From Polytrichum commune (taxonomy: Eukaryota; Streptophyta; Polytrichopsida; Polytrichales; Polytrichaceae): a stretch of DNA of 60,000 bases. Positions 1 through 12,100 of this stretch are shown here, in pieces; the first letter of the stretch is position 1, and each line of letters opens with the position of its first letter. The position numbers and the translations under genes are program-made. A model generated the notes under the pieces. The model worked only from the letters and a program-made list of their open reading frames with translations. It was not told the origin of the DNA and did no database searches. The DNA lies in assembly GCA_950295325.1 (NCBI GenBank), contig OX485808.1, forward strand, positions 24,698,527-24,758,526. Direction: 5' to 3'.

Positions 1-890
1 ATGGCAATGAATATGTTCATATGAAACATACTAACCACCTTGTACTAATTGCATGTTTCATATCCTACAAGAAGTGGGCTGGTCGGAAAAAGTAACCATT
101 TAAGACCCATCTATCTACCTATCTTATTGGTAACATCGGCAAGAAAAACAAGAACACGGTTTAGGTGCAAGCTAGTTTGAAGCCTCTTTCTTTTGTATAT
201 AAAATGACATCTTAAATGGGAGTTTGTGACTTAGATATTGTGTACGGATGCCATGCCTATGGCGGACACGCTCAAAAAGGTCCAAAATGGTTGAACTAGG
301 AGGTAGCTCATAAGTGTATTGAATTCACCCCACATGGTAAGGAAATGAAGAAGTACGAAGTAAGAACAATCGTGTTGTGGAACTTGGAACTTGAGTAACT
401 TGCACGTGGTCTTGAATTTCTTTGAAGTTTCCCGTGTGGTTGCAAACACGTCTATTATATGTGGTTGCCATTTGTTGTTTGCCATTAGTCTCAACTTGGA
501 TGTTCGAGTTGGGATTTTTCTTGGATCCACAAATGCGATAGGGGATTTTAGCAACCAAACTATAGAGTTTTTTGAGTCCTCACGATTTTTCAAACCCACA
601 ATTTTTACGACCACAAAACGCTAAGATACGTTCTTCCAATGTTGTTGAACATTGAAGTTATCCAAAAAGTCCCTTAAAGATGGGCAAAACAGTGGGTTTG
701 ATCATTCTTTGAGAAAGCTTTCTATGAAGAGCTCGTTAGCTTGTTGTGTCTTGGAGCCTGTTTTGAAAGTTGGGTGAAACTTTTGGGACCTCTTCTTTCC
801 ACCTCTCAAACTTTGAAAAGAAAATTAGGATCTAAAATAGGGTATGTGCATGGGACCCATTATCCGAAGTCCAGAATTGGCCTATCCAAG
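1..890. other. Intergenic, no gene seen
   Basis: AT-rich sequence with only short unsupported ORFs. The first ~120 bases resemble stretches near 19.65-20.0 kb and 33.32-33.42 kb: all share a 'tttaagacc' context next to a 'cactaattg'-like stretch. They look like fragments of one old dispersed repeat. Confidence 0.4.
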
Positions 891-891
891 A

Positions 892-1252
892 CTACACTAA
901 ATATCATAGTTAGTGTCGTATGGTGTATAATGTCACTTTGGTAACTTTTCGGATGACACTTCTTTTGAATAAGTGAACAAATTTTGTCATTGATGATGGA
1001 TGGGTTCATCCTTTGGCCAAAACCCTACCTTCTCTTGTCAGCAACTTGTGATGAAAGATTGTCATAGATGATTGAAATTTGGATGAAAATCCACTCAGTA
1101 AGTGACAGTAATTGCAACACTGTAAATCTATAATCCCCCAATTTTTTTTACAAAGAATGACATTTAGCGTTGGTGACACAATACCGCAGTTTACAATTAC
1201 TATTGAGCAAGACAATTAGAATTGGTGACACTAAATGTCATACTTAGTGTAG
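892..1252 (+). mobile_element. MITE, copy 1 (self-complementary termini)
   Basis: The left end reads CTACACTAAATATCATAG and the right end, reverse-complemented, reads CTACACTAAGTATGACAT, giving terminal inverted repeats of about 26 bp. Each terminus is itself nearly palindromic (ACTAAAT..ATTTAGT). There is no coding capacity. The interior matches 1710-2070 in reverse orientation. No convincing target duplication beyond a possible TA was found, so the superfamily is unresolved. Confidence 0.75.
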
Positions 1253-1709
1253 CTTGGCCCCAACCATCCTAGTAGGACAAGCTAGAAAGCCAATTTTTAA
1301 TAGCCCAACACCACACTTTGTGAATGATAATTTAAGCATTAAGAAAACTTGAATGACTTTGTGTTAATTCTCATACTACTCTAAATTTGGGACTAAACGC
1401 ATGGTTTCATTTGCTTTACTTTACAAATAACTCTAATGAATTAAAAATAGCTAACAAATTTTAAGCACATGATCTAATCTCTTGTAAACACACATCTTTT
1501 TAGTGTCCATTCTTAGATCCACACCTATCCATGCATCTAGCCAAATACAAGTGTCCAAATACAATAAGTAGCCAACTTAGGTGCGTTCACCTTACACTAT
1601 AACCCTGCACCTTCGTGGCAAGTACCATGGAGATTCACTTTCTCGTAAAGCACATGGATGAAATGCTAAAAGGGCTCCAAATTTACGAAGCGGTACATGT
1701 ACCAAATAA

Positions 1710-2070
1710 CTACACTAAATATCATATTCTATGTCACCAATACTAATTGTCTTGCTCAATACTAATCGCAACCCACGGTAAAGTGTCACCAACACGAAAT
1801 GTTAACCCAACATTATTTGTCATTCTTTGTAAAAATTTTGGGGGTTTATAGATTCACAGTGTCGCAATTACTGTCACTTACCAAGTGCTTTTTCATCCAC
1901 ATTTCAATCATCCATGACAATATTTCATCACAAGTTGTTGACAAGAGAAGATAGGGTTTTGGCCAATGGATGAACTCATCCATCATTCATGACAATATTT
2001 GTTCACTCATTCGTAAGAAGTGTCTACCGAAAAGTTACCAAAGGGACACTAAACATTGTATCTAGTGTAG
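1710..2070 (-). mobile_element. MITE, copy 2, inverted relative to copy 1
   Basis: Same length class and interior as 892-1252 but reversed: shared blocks include 'gacaagagaaga.agggttttggcca' and 'tttacaaagaatgacat' read on opposite strands. The ends CTACACTAAATATCATAT and (reverse complement) CTACACTAGATACAATGT form the inverted repeat. Confidence 0.75.
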
Positions 2071-3890
2071 GTACTCGTTATAAGTGGACACGATAGTGTC
2101 TTACAAGGATATACCTACCACGGGGAAGACTTGCTCCCATGTTTGACATTGACTTGAACAATATATGTGTGATTGTTTAATAAAGTAGTTTGGGAATTCA
2201 ATCCTTGGCGGAAGATAGTAGACGTTCCAAGACCCTAAATTAAGAGGAGGAGAAAAATGGAACCATGGTTTTAAATGGAACCACTACAAGGATCAGGGGT
2301 CACGGTCCTTTGTGGTGGGATTGAGTCTAACTCTCATGTATTGATTGAAGGTTTCTATTCTTATCATAACATGGCCCTTGACATCAATGGTAGAACTTCC
2401 AAGAACAAGTTTGACAACATTTTAATTATGAAGTTGTGCAAGACAAGTCATCCACTTCTTAGCTAGACTCGCTTATCCACTCACATGGACACATTCATTC
2501 AATGACAAAGTAAGTAACAGGCTCAAGATGACTACGAAGCCAATAAACTTGATTCAATTTTGTGGTGGATTTCAACACCTTCAAAAGTCGAAGAATTATC
2601 TTCCAACTTGTAGATTTGTTTGCATTATGAAAATTCAATTTGATGACATTCTTTACATATTTACAGTGGTGCACACTACCGTATGTTTAGTCCAATTGGA
2701 GCATGTTTTTGACAAGTTTCAATTTCTTTAGACCTTAGTGGCTTAGGAACCTCACTTAGGCGTGTGGACTTGGAACATTTTTGGTACTTTCAACACCTCA
2801 ATGCAACCATTCGTTGAGATGTCAAAATATTAGAGAAAATGAGTCTAAATGGTTTGGAAGGCGAGTTGGTGATGCCATGTACTAATCTACATATACTTAT
2901 ACTCTAAGTACTATTCATTACATGTATTTTACAAAGTTGATGGATAGTTGTTTATTCATGCATCTTTCTCAATGATAAGCGAGCTTATCCTATAAGTTTA
3001 TCAATAATGGTATATAAAAAAATTCTTGTCCCATGGGGGTAACAACTCAACAATGGATACTTGGTAGGCAACACAAAATGAGATCATAATCTTTGTATAC
3101 TTAAGTCACTATTATGGTCAACACTGTGACCATATATCACCCATTGACCATATGGTCAATACTAGGGTAATATCACCCATGCATTGAGGTTCTTGCATGA
3201 TATATTGATGTATATTATATTTATGAGAAAAGTTAACATGGCTACCACCTTGTGGTGTCTACACAAACTCATCCATTTAAAAAGCGGAAACCCAATGACC
3301 GCTTCTTTAGCACGAAATTGTCTACATCTAAATACTTTGGTTATGAGTTTTTCATTGGACGAGTTTACCAAGACATTGTGAACGTTTAACTTAATAAACA
3401 TGGTTTGGATTGCGTAATGTCTATGGTAACTCATTCATCATGGATGAATGTGTTAGAGTGAAAATCAAATCCATCTATAAGATTGAAGGCCAATCACGAA
3501 TCTACCAACTATTCAAGGGTTAAATAGTCTAGAAGTAGACATTCTAGACTACAGAATGATCTGCTACACTTTCACCTTCCTAATGGATGAGTTTACATAC
3601 ACACCACGAATCCTTCAGTACCTCACTCCAGTATCCAAAATTTAAAAAAATAAATAAAAAATCTCATTATTTATGAAGTAGTACTTAGGAGTAGTATGTT
3701 TTGCATGTGTATAGCTTATAGTTAATTTACGCAAACGATACCAAACTTATCGGTTAGACCACTCCACCACACTGCGTCTACAACCCGCCATTTAAAGAAG
3801 CAATTAGAACGTTCCCAAGAAGCCTAGCTAGCCTGGAATCTAGACCCCTCGTAGATACTAAATTACTTCTAAGCAGCCCCACATTCCCAA
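2071..3890. other. Intergenic, no gene seen
   Basis: Low-complexity AT-rich DNA with short ORFs of fewer than 91 codons, no recognisable domains and no splice context. Nothing else supportable. Confidence 0.4.
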
Positions 3891-3917
3891 AAATCAGCGG
3901 CCGGACCAATTCTCCGT

Positions 3918-4620
3918 CCCCCTCCCTCCCTCCCTCCCTCCCTCCCTCCCTCTAGGCCCCCCTAGCCGCAGCCGCAGGAAGACGCAGACAGACGCGAGCC
4001 CACCAGCACCGCCAACGATCACGCCGACCAGCGGCAGCCCCAAACCCACCTACCGCCAGGCCGCTGCCGCAGGAAAACCCCTACCGGCGTCAGAGTCAGC
4101 GGCTGCGGCCATGACACCGGGGGTGGCGACTGACGACCAGTTAGTCAGTCTCCCGGCCCGCTCGCTCGCTCGCTGGGCAGACTCCGAGCGAGCCACTCTT
4201 CGAGCAAGGACGGAAGCGTTGACTGGACCGAGATTAGTTACGGCGGACCCGCGGCGATAATCCAGAATTTCGTTGCGAAACTTAGTTACAACGAGAATCA
4301 TGATGTGTGCATGGGCTACAAGACAAACAGTCCCGCGGTCATGCCTAGGCAAGCCCGCTGCTGCTCCTGTTGATGATGGACTGGGGGACGTCGGCGCATT
4401 AGAAATTTCATCAGGTTCCCGCAAGCTTCAAGAGGACATATTCGGGCGCAAGGTTTTGGGAGGTATAAGAGTGGACGTAGCTTGTGGTCTCTTTGCACTA
4501 CAGCCTGGTTTTGAAGTGGGATCTGCTATCTAGCTAGTATCAGGCGCTCCTCCCTCTCTCCTCCGACCGACCGACCGACCGGCCCACTCTACCTCGATCG
4601 TCGAATCGATCTGATCCGAC
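3918..4620 (+). promoter_or_regulatory. GC-rich leader/promoter region of the b561 gene
   Basis: An abrupt rise in GC and CpG compared with the AT-rich flank. It begins with a (CCCT)n microsatellite at about 3918-3953 and contains (GACC)n near 4562-4582 and CT-rich tracts typical of plant 5' leaders. It ends directly upstream of the first coding exon at 4707. No TATA box can be assigned with confidence. ORFs in this stretch look like compositional artefacts. Confidence 0.45.
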
Positions 4621-4706
4621 GAGTCTGCCGTTTGATCTGACCTGCCTGCTAAGTTGCCTCATCAGGTTTGGGTGTGGTGGTGGTGCAATTTTTTTGTTGC
4701 AAAGAC

Positions 4707-7700
4707 ATGATGGCGAAGATCATGAGAAGTTTGGGTTGTGGTGCGGCGGTCGTTGTGGCGGGGTTGGCGCTGGTGGCTGATGTGGCCCAGGCTCAATCGA
4801 GTACTTTTGCGGTGCCTCCTGGAGTGACCATTAGTGCTGGCGGGGTGAGTGTGGATGTTTTTGGTTCTGTATGTTGTTGTTGGTGTTGATGTTGTCGTTT
4901 CTGTTGCAGCCCAATTGGCAGTCTAGTTTGCGGTATAGTAGTTGTGTGGTGATGGAGATTTGGCACAAATAGTTACTTAATTCGCTGTATGTCAGTGAGC
5001 ATGATCCATCATCTCAGGTGGAGGAGATCTGCATTAATAGTACTGGCCGGCTGAAAGAATTGGTCGTCCTATTATAACTTCACCCAATTGTACTGCAAAA
5101 GACCATAAATGTAGGGGCGGAGCTTGTTCGCCTTACAGAAGAGGCAGGAGATGGTGGAGAAAAGCCATTGACGCACTCCGAGCTCAGAAGCGGCTAAAAT
5201 TTAATTGCATAATTTAGGCCCCCTTCTGCACATCATGAGTAAGGAGGTTGAGAGCTCGAAGATTGAGGGATTTGAACAAAGGAGCCTTCTCGGTCATTGG
5301 CGAGGAGCCTCTTACTCATGCTTAATGTTCAGTAAAGTCCACAAGTTTCACGTCATTCGAGCTTTGTCAAGCTAAAAATCTCAGCTTGAGAGCTGCATGA
5401 ATCATTTACCGGGCTTCTAATTGCACCTTGGTCAAAATCCTAGGCTAAGCGACCTTGTGGAGGTCACATAGGAATATCTGTCGACTGTCTCAAGCCAATG
5501 GGCTTCCAAGCATTCTTTGGCTTGTCATGACTTCTCCGTTGTTTAGTATCAATCACTCTCCCCTTAATATCTCACTTTGAGCATGGTCACTTCACACTTG
5601 CTCAAACTGGTCAAGCGCCTCTCGATAGTTGGAGCTTTGGATGAAAGCTTGTCAAATTTAAGTCTCAAACTCCCCAATTTGCAAGTTTCATCTAGTTTGG
5701 AACTCTAGTAGGGGAAATTAAAGCTGGTGTGGCCTTAGAGCTATGTCCATCTCGATCGAATTGGGCCAGACAGCCAAGGGTGTTTGTAATGAAAGAATGG
5801 GTTGCTCTATTTCACCGAGATTCTTAATTCGATCGCTTGCTTCCATCATACTGCTCATGCAGCACACATATTGCTGAGTCAGATATTATAATCGTGGGGA
5901 TTAATTCATTGAATGTTGCAACTATTTCAGTTCTCCACGCACTGGATCAAGATACATGCGTGGCTGATGTGGATTGGCATGGGGTTTCTCATGCCACTGG
6001 CCATCATCCTGGTTCGGTTCTCCAAGCGAGCTCGCGAGCGTGGCGACCTGGACACTGTGAGGAAATTAGTCTATGCCCACGAATTCATACAGGTACTGCG
6101 TCTTCTCATTATACCCCCTCTTATAATTAGCTGACCTCTTTCTCTCTCTCTCCAACAACCTGGCTCTTCTAATTCTCTCAAAAGAAATTAAGTGTTCTAG
6201 AATCAACTCACAAATCCTTTAGCTTGCCAGACTCTAAATACAGCAATTTCACAGATTCAAGCTCAACACCTGATCACTTTCTCAGAGAGTTTTTAGATTA
6301 TGATGCACTTGAGTGATCCCTTGCCACCAGAATTCATGCATGCACCTATACTTTGCTTCGACTCGGTCTGTGCTTAATTTCATGCACACGGCCTCTTTGT
6401 GTTGCACCCACGGTACTACTTGCATGATATAATGCTATCAACCGGGAGGGTCAATCTCCTCTCGAGGAGGACATCAGCGAACGCAAATCATTGTGGACAA
6501 TTAACGTTTATTTATGCAGAGATAGTATATAATATCACCTGTGGGATTAACAAATTTGACGCACTTATTTGATTAACGGGGGAGTGCTGGAACTTTTTGC
6601 AGATCTGTGCTGTGTGTGCGGTGATAGCAAGTGCATCCGTTGCATTCACCAAGTTTGACAACAAATTCGCTCACACACACGAGCGACTGGGTTTGTCACT
6701 ATGGATCTGCGTGTGGATTGCACCACTCCTCGGTATCTTCCGGCCCAAGCAGTAAGTCTAGTCCTCCCCACCTTTAATCTGCAAGTTAATTATCCATCTC
6801 GATGAACATGTAGTCTGGTCTTCATCTATCAGCTCCAAGAGAAATATTTTGAAGGCCACTTGTAGGCTAAACAAACAAAAACACTCGACGCTCTGTTTTT
6901 GTTCACAAGTTCTTGTGAGTGTAGATTGTAGAACTTCACCTTTTGTAGCTCATTTTCTCAATTCTTGTACAGAGATGCTCTGTTGCCACTTCTATTCCAG
7001 GCTAAGGATGTGCGAGGTTAATTGACTAAACTTGTAGACTAAACATCAACTGTACTTGAAAGTCTGTTTTTCTTCACCACAAGCTTTATGTTCGGAGTTC
7101 TACAAGAACTTTACTTTTGTGGCTCATTTTCTAGTTCACAGAAAGCAGGTACTTGTAGAGATCAAGTACGTTGTTGCCTATTCTATTCCAGGTTAAAGAA
7201 TGTGCGAAGTTAATTGACTAAACGTGTAGAGTAAAAAAAAACCTTGAAACTCTGGTTTTCTTCACAGGTTTTATGTTCTGAGTGTGGGTGGTATAAGAAC
7301 TTCACCTCATTTTTAGTTCGCAGAAGAAGAAAAAAACAGACACTTGTAGATATTAGATGCTTCGTTGCCTATAGCATACATTCCAGGTTGATAAAGAATG
7401 TGTGAGGTTAATTGATTTGATTATCTTGGCTGATCTGCAGTGGAGCAAAAATCAGAACCGCTTGGTATGCTGCACACTGGATCTTCGGCACCGGAGCAGT
7501 GGTATTGGGATTCATCAACATCTTCATTGGAATGTACCTTTATGAGCAGATCACTTCAAAGAATATAAAGGGCCTCAACGTGGCGTTTGCAACCCAAATC
7601 GGCATCATGGGATTGATCTACATGGTACAGGATCGGTGGCAATATTTGGTAGAACAAGGCAACGTCTCAAGGACTGTGGATCCCTTGCCATACAACAACA

Positions 7701-7765
7701 GCACACAGAAAACAAAAGGGGGAAATGTTGGTAATGACCACCATCATGCTTCATCTGTGGTCTAA
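4707..7765 (+). CDS. Cytochrome b561 domain membrane protein
   Basis: Four exons: 4707-4844, 5931-6092, 6603-6751 and 7441-7765, all with GT-AG borders and matching phases, giving about 257 aa. The start is the first ATG of an ATG-ATG pair; the frame is open further upstream but only from a TTG. Residues 1-30 form a signal-peptide-like hydrophobic leader (GCGAAVVVAGLALVADVAQA). Five membrane segments follow at about 54-76, 101-116, 131-145, 165-182 and 196-212. Likely haem-ligand histidines are H55 (KIHAWLMW), H96 (VYAHEFIQ), H126 (HTHERLG) and H162 (YAAHWIFG), the four-His pattern of the family. Cytochrome b561 proteins move electrons across membranes, often from ascorbate. There is no DOMON domain, as in the short plant 'cytochrome b561 domain-containing' proteins. 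The C-terminus is hydrophilic and His-rich (DHHHAS). Function beyond electron transfer is not inferable. Confidence 0.9.
6864..7430 (+). repeat. Three-copy ~190 bp tandem repeat inside b561 intron 3
   Basis: Three consecutive units share a 'ttaattgactaaac.tgtag' block (near 7018, 7211 and, decayed, 7408), a 'ctctgtttttcttcac' block and a 'cttcacctttt..ctcattttct' block. The period is about 192 bp. The array makes up most of the intron. Confidence 0.7.
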
Positions 7766-9113
7766 GCCCTAACATCGCCATCTATCAATCACAGAGCAAG
7801 CAATCTACCACACTTGTGATGACATCATCATCATCATCATCATGTGAAGCGATTGAAGCAGTGAAAGAAATTATGATCATCAGCACCAAATCATGTATGT
7901 CTGTAACATCTTACTCTGGATCTCAATTTTTCTAAATGAGACTCCACAGGCTCTCTGATCCTCAGCAAGCGGTATTATGAATGTGGGCACAACATGATGC
8001 ACACAGTAACCTTCGAAGTACAAGTGCAAAAGCTACACCGAGGTATCTAAAGATTTACTTCGGAGAGAGACTTACGTACCGTCCACTGGCAGCGGCTGTA
8101 GGTCTCCCTCCATTTTTTTTTAGGGAATGGCATTCCTTCTCCGAAGTTAGTCTCTGACAGAGAAGAACCAGATTTGTAGTTAGTAGAAGTCCTGTGGTTG
8201 TAGATTTGGCTAGGTGTGTGTGTAACTGTAATGGGTTTTGCTTCAAACATGTAAATGTAAAGCAGTACTCATCAATCTACATGTGTAAATCTCCTGAAAA
8301 AGCCAGCTGAATTACTAGTCTTATCAAGCTGTGTAGTCGACTTTTCTTGCTTTTTTCCTTGTTTTTGGATGTAGATGTAGAAATTAGCCATACAGTCAGT
8401 CAGTCAGTCTTGCTGAACATGAGAAGAAGAATAGCTGTAAGCTAAAAGCCTTCCTACCTGCAAGATGTCAATTCGACTGGTGACTATAGAGATTGAATAA
8501 ATAAGTGACTCCCCACTTTGTTGGCAAGTTCGTATCAATGTTATGGAATGAAATGTATGATAATCTCCTTCAATTTCTTAGAATGATTTAACCTTAGAGC
8601 TTGATCAATGCGACCGAGCAATGGATTCCAGAAACTTTCAAATCTCCATCTGCAGCTTTTAGAAAATGAAGAACACAGTCAAACCCACTTACAAATTTCT
8701 CTCATCACAGACGACAAAGTTACAAGTCAATAAATGCATACTTGATTCATTCCTTCTTGCTCGCAAGCCTCGAGCTCTTACTCAATCTTCTATGCCTGCA
8801 ACCCACAATTGAAGACAATTTTCAACCAGCAAATTGAAGAATATGCAAGTAAAAGCTGATTAGGGTTTCAGAACTCAAAACGCACACAAAACATTCTGAA
8901 CTGGGTTAAGAGACCCAAACTGCGGCTCAACATCATCACAAGATCGAAGCACACCCCTTTTTTCGATTCCCGCTTCCCAAGCCCCGAATGGCGCCTGTAA
9001 ATGTTTTAATTACCTGAATGTAGAAGATAGAATTCTCCTGTGCACGGCCCAGTTGTTGTGATTGTTGCTTCAGAGAAGAAGAGGAGGTGAAGAATATCTG
9101 TGAATGTGATGCT
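7766..9113. other. 3' region of b561 gene and spacer to the AKR gene
   Basis: Contains a likely 3' UTR with a (CAT)n run near 7827-7843 and a possible AATAAA signal at about 8497. No further gene is supported. The AKR start lies at 9114. Confidence 0.4.
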
Positions 9114-12100
9114 ATGGAGAACATTGGCACCCACATTCCTCAGATTCCTCTGTACAATGGAGTACTCATGCCTCAGCTTGGATGTAGGTATTCCAGGTCA
9201 AAATCATGCTACGATGATGTCTGGATTTTATAACCTAAATCATGATGATGTGAGCCGTCTTGCTGCGTAGTAGTATGTGTTAAGGCCTTGTATGCAAAGC
9301 TCCATATCCAGTTTATTCTTGCAATTGTGGCACAACCAAACTGAAAAACTTAACTACGGATGTGAATGCTCTGTGGTGCAGTAGGAACATTCAGAGCGAA
9401 AGGAGATGACGTTAAGAAGGCGGTGCTGTGCGCACTTCAATGTGGTTACACTCATATTGGTCTCTCCTTTCCCTAAACCCTTGCGATGTGAATTGAGTTG
9501 GTGATGATGATGATGACGATGATGGCTATTTGGGATAAGTTGGTTCCCATGTTGTTTTCTTCGGTGTGAAGATGTCAGGGTGGTACAATTGGGTGATTTT
9601 TGTGTGTCTAATTGTGGGGAGGACAGACACTGCATCGATTTACAAGAACGAGGTGAACATTGGGGAAGCGGTACGAAGCTCCGGAATCGAGCGCGACAGA
9701 CTGTTCATCACCAGCAAGGTCTCCCCTTACGAGCAAGGGTGAGGCGCTAATTGACATCTTCGGGAATCCTTTGTTTGGGGATGGCTAACAATGCGAAATA
9801 AATTAAGGCGTGTGTCTCTGTGTTTTATTTCATACTTAGGATTGCTTCATTTAAAGGATTTAACCTGAGTAAGGGTGAAGATAGCCAATCAATCACTCTG
9901 ATCTAAGTAGTGATGAGAATGAATACCACAAGTTTTTCAATGTGTTTGAAGGTTTGAAAACGCGACGAACGCTGTGAATGCAATTCTCGACCGGCTCGGC
10001 TGTTCATACTTGGTAAGACTGTTACCCCAACTCTCTTAAACCCCAAACCCTAACTTTCTGCAATTCAAAAGATAGGACTTCAACCTCTACGTAATTGAAG
10101 CACGAACCTAAGTGTTTTTTTGCAATTCAAAAGGGTAGGACTTCAACTTCTGTCGAGTTGAAGCATAAAATAAAGTGTTTTCTGCAATTTAGAAAAATAG
10201 GACTTCAACGTCTATGTAGTTGAAGCACGAAACTAAGTGCTTAGTTTAGGGTCAAGGATTTACGGTTCTATAACCAACGCGATTGGTCCAATCTTCGACG
10301 GAATGACAAGTAGTCGCTAAAACAAGACTATGCAAATTCAGAATTTGCTTCTTGATAGTGGATTCCATCTGCTTTTCCTGTTTCCAGTCCAGATCTATGT
10401 AATGCAGTCTCATCCAAATCCGGTCTGGCTGTTCTCCTGGTTCATTCTTACTTAGAAATTGAAGTGTGGTATCATAGCTAAAACCCACTTCTCTGCAATC
10501 CAAAAGAATAGGACTTCAACCTCTATGTAGCAAGGCACGAAACTAAATGCATAATTTAGGGATTAGGGTTTTAAGATTCTAGAGTCAATAAGTTTGATCC
10601 AATCTTCAACGGAATGACAAGTAGTAGCTAAAAGTAGATTGTGCAAATTCAGATTCTTCTTCTTGAGGTGTGAATTCCATCTGCATTTCCTGTTTTCAAT
10701 CCAGATCTATGTAATGCAGTCTCGTCCGAACCTGGTCTTGTTGTTCTCCTGGTTCATGCTTAGAAAAATTGAAGTGTGGTATCATTTCAACGTTTTTATT
10801 CTTCTGACAAGGATGTTCTGTGGTATATGTCCAATTTCTTCCTTTCCAGGATCTGTGCCTTGTCCATTGGTAAAGTTTCTCTGCCACTTTCTGTCTACTA
10901 GTTGTGGGTGATTGACATTTCCTTGCATCCCAAGCACTGGCAAATGAAGTGGAAAATTTGATACCTTCAGCAGAATTCATAACATGTATCTTAGGATCTA
11001 CTTTTCTTGGCTCTGAAACATCCATCGGGGAATTTGAAGCTACAGTGCTTGAGAGGTTCAGCTACTAAAGTAGATAACAATGTTGTCTTTGTCTTTGAAA
11101 CACAGGCCAGGTGCAGCTAAATTGGACACGTAAGTATGCTAACCCCTAAACACCTTTAGAGCCTGATTTGGGCCTCTCATGCATTCGATGTTTTGATATT
11201 GTTCAACACGAATAGGTTTACATTGTGATTGCTTATTGCCTTGGGAGGTTATACTTCTTGACACCCACACAAGGTGACTTGGAAAGAATTTGATGAAGAT
11301 TTCATATCATCCGGTGTGAAGGGAAAATACACATCCAGTATTGAAACTGCTATAAGCGTTCAGGGGTTAACCTCATGAATCTGCAGCACAAATTACCTTT
11401 ATGTATATGTGCACTGAGTATCATTGTTCCTGATGCAATCCTTCATGAGACAAAATTCTGTTCTACTTTTGGCACACACTGCCTTATTGGTACTCACTCT
11501 CGCAGTAACTAACCCATCACTGACAGAACGTTTCCCTCAATTCTTCAGAAAGTCAACCCAAAACTCTCGGTTGCGGAATGAAACCTGGAAGGCCTTGGAG
11601 CAATTTTACAGGCAAGGTGAGGATGATAAATTCCTAATTCTCTTTCCCCTAGCAATTCCTGGTTTCCTGTTGTGGAAATTGAGGTCTTAGTACACATGTT
11701 ATACAATAATTTGCTCGAGTCTTCATTTCACCTCTGGAGATCAGTAGCGTAATCTCAAGACAAGGATCAATTGATGAAGGGAGTGAGGATGTTGTGGAAG
11801 GTGGCTTCTTCCATCCAAATTTGTTGTGGATGGCCACCATCTGGCTATCGCTGCACGTGTTTATTCTGTTTTCATATGGGATTCTAGTTTTTTTAATGTT
11901 TCCCTTTGATTGCATACTCAACTCAAAGCAATCAATGTTTGAAGACCTTATTTTAAAAGCTTTGAGTTGAGTTGTGAAGCTCGGGATTAACTATTTCTTT
12001 TGAGTCTTATTTCTCTTGATTCTTATTGTGTGGTCTATTGGTTTAGGGTTTAGGGTTTAGCATCTCTATTTTATGCCAGCTTTGTAGAGACACATAGCTT

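Noticed and set aside
892-1252. Calling this a CACTA transposon because the end contains CACTA/TAGTG
   Set aside because: No matching 3-bp duplication flanks CACTA...TAGTG, and the repeat extends beyond it; superfamily left open.
4050-4424. 124-codon minus-strand ORF in the GC-rich leader
   Set aside because: Compositional artefact of a GC-rich promoter region; Ala/Arg/Ser-rich without motif.
4668-4706. Upstream extension of the b561 start
   Set aside because: The frame is open but begins with TTG; the ATG pair at 4707 sits right before a signal-peptide-like segment.
12038-12062. Interstitial telomere
   Set aside because: Only about three units, inside an intron; telo-box motifs are common in plants.
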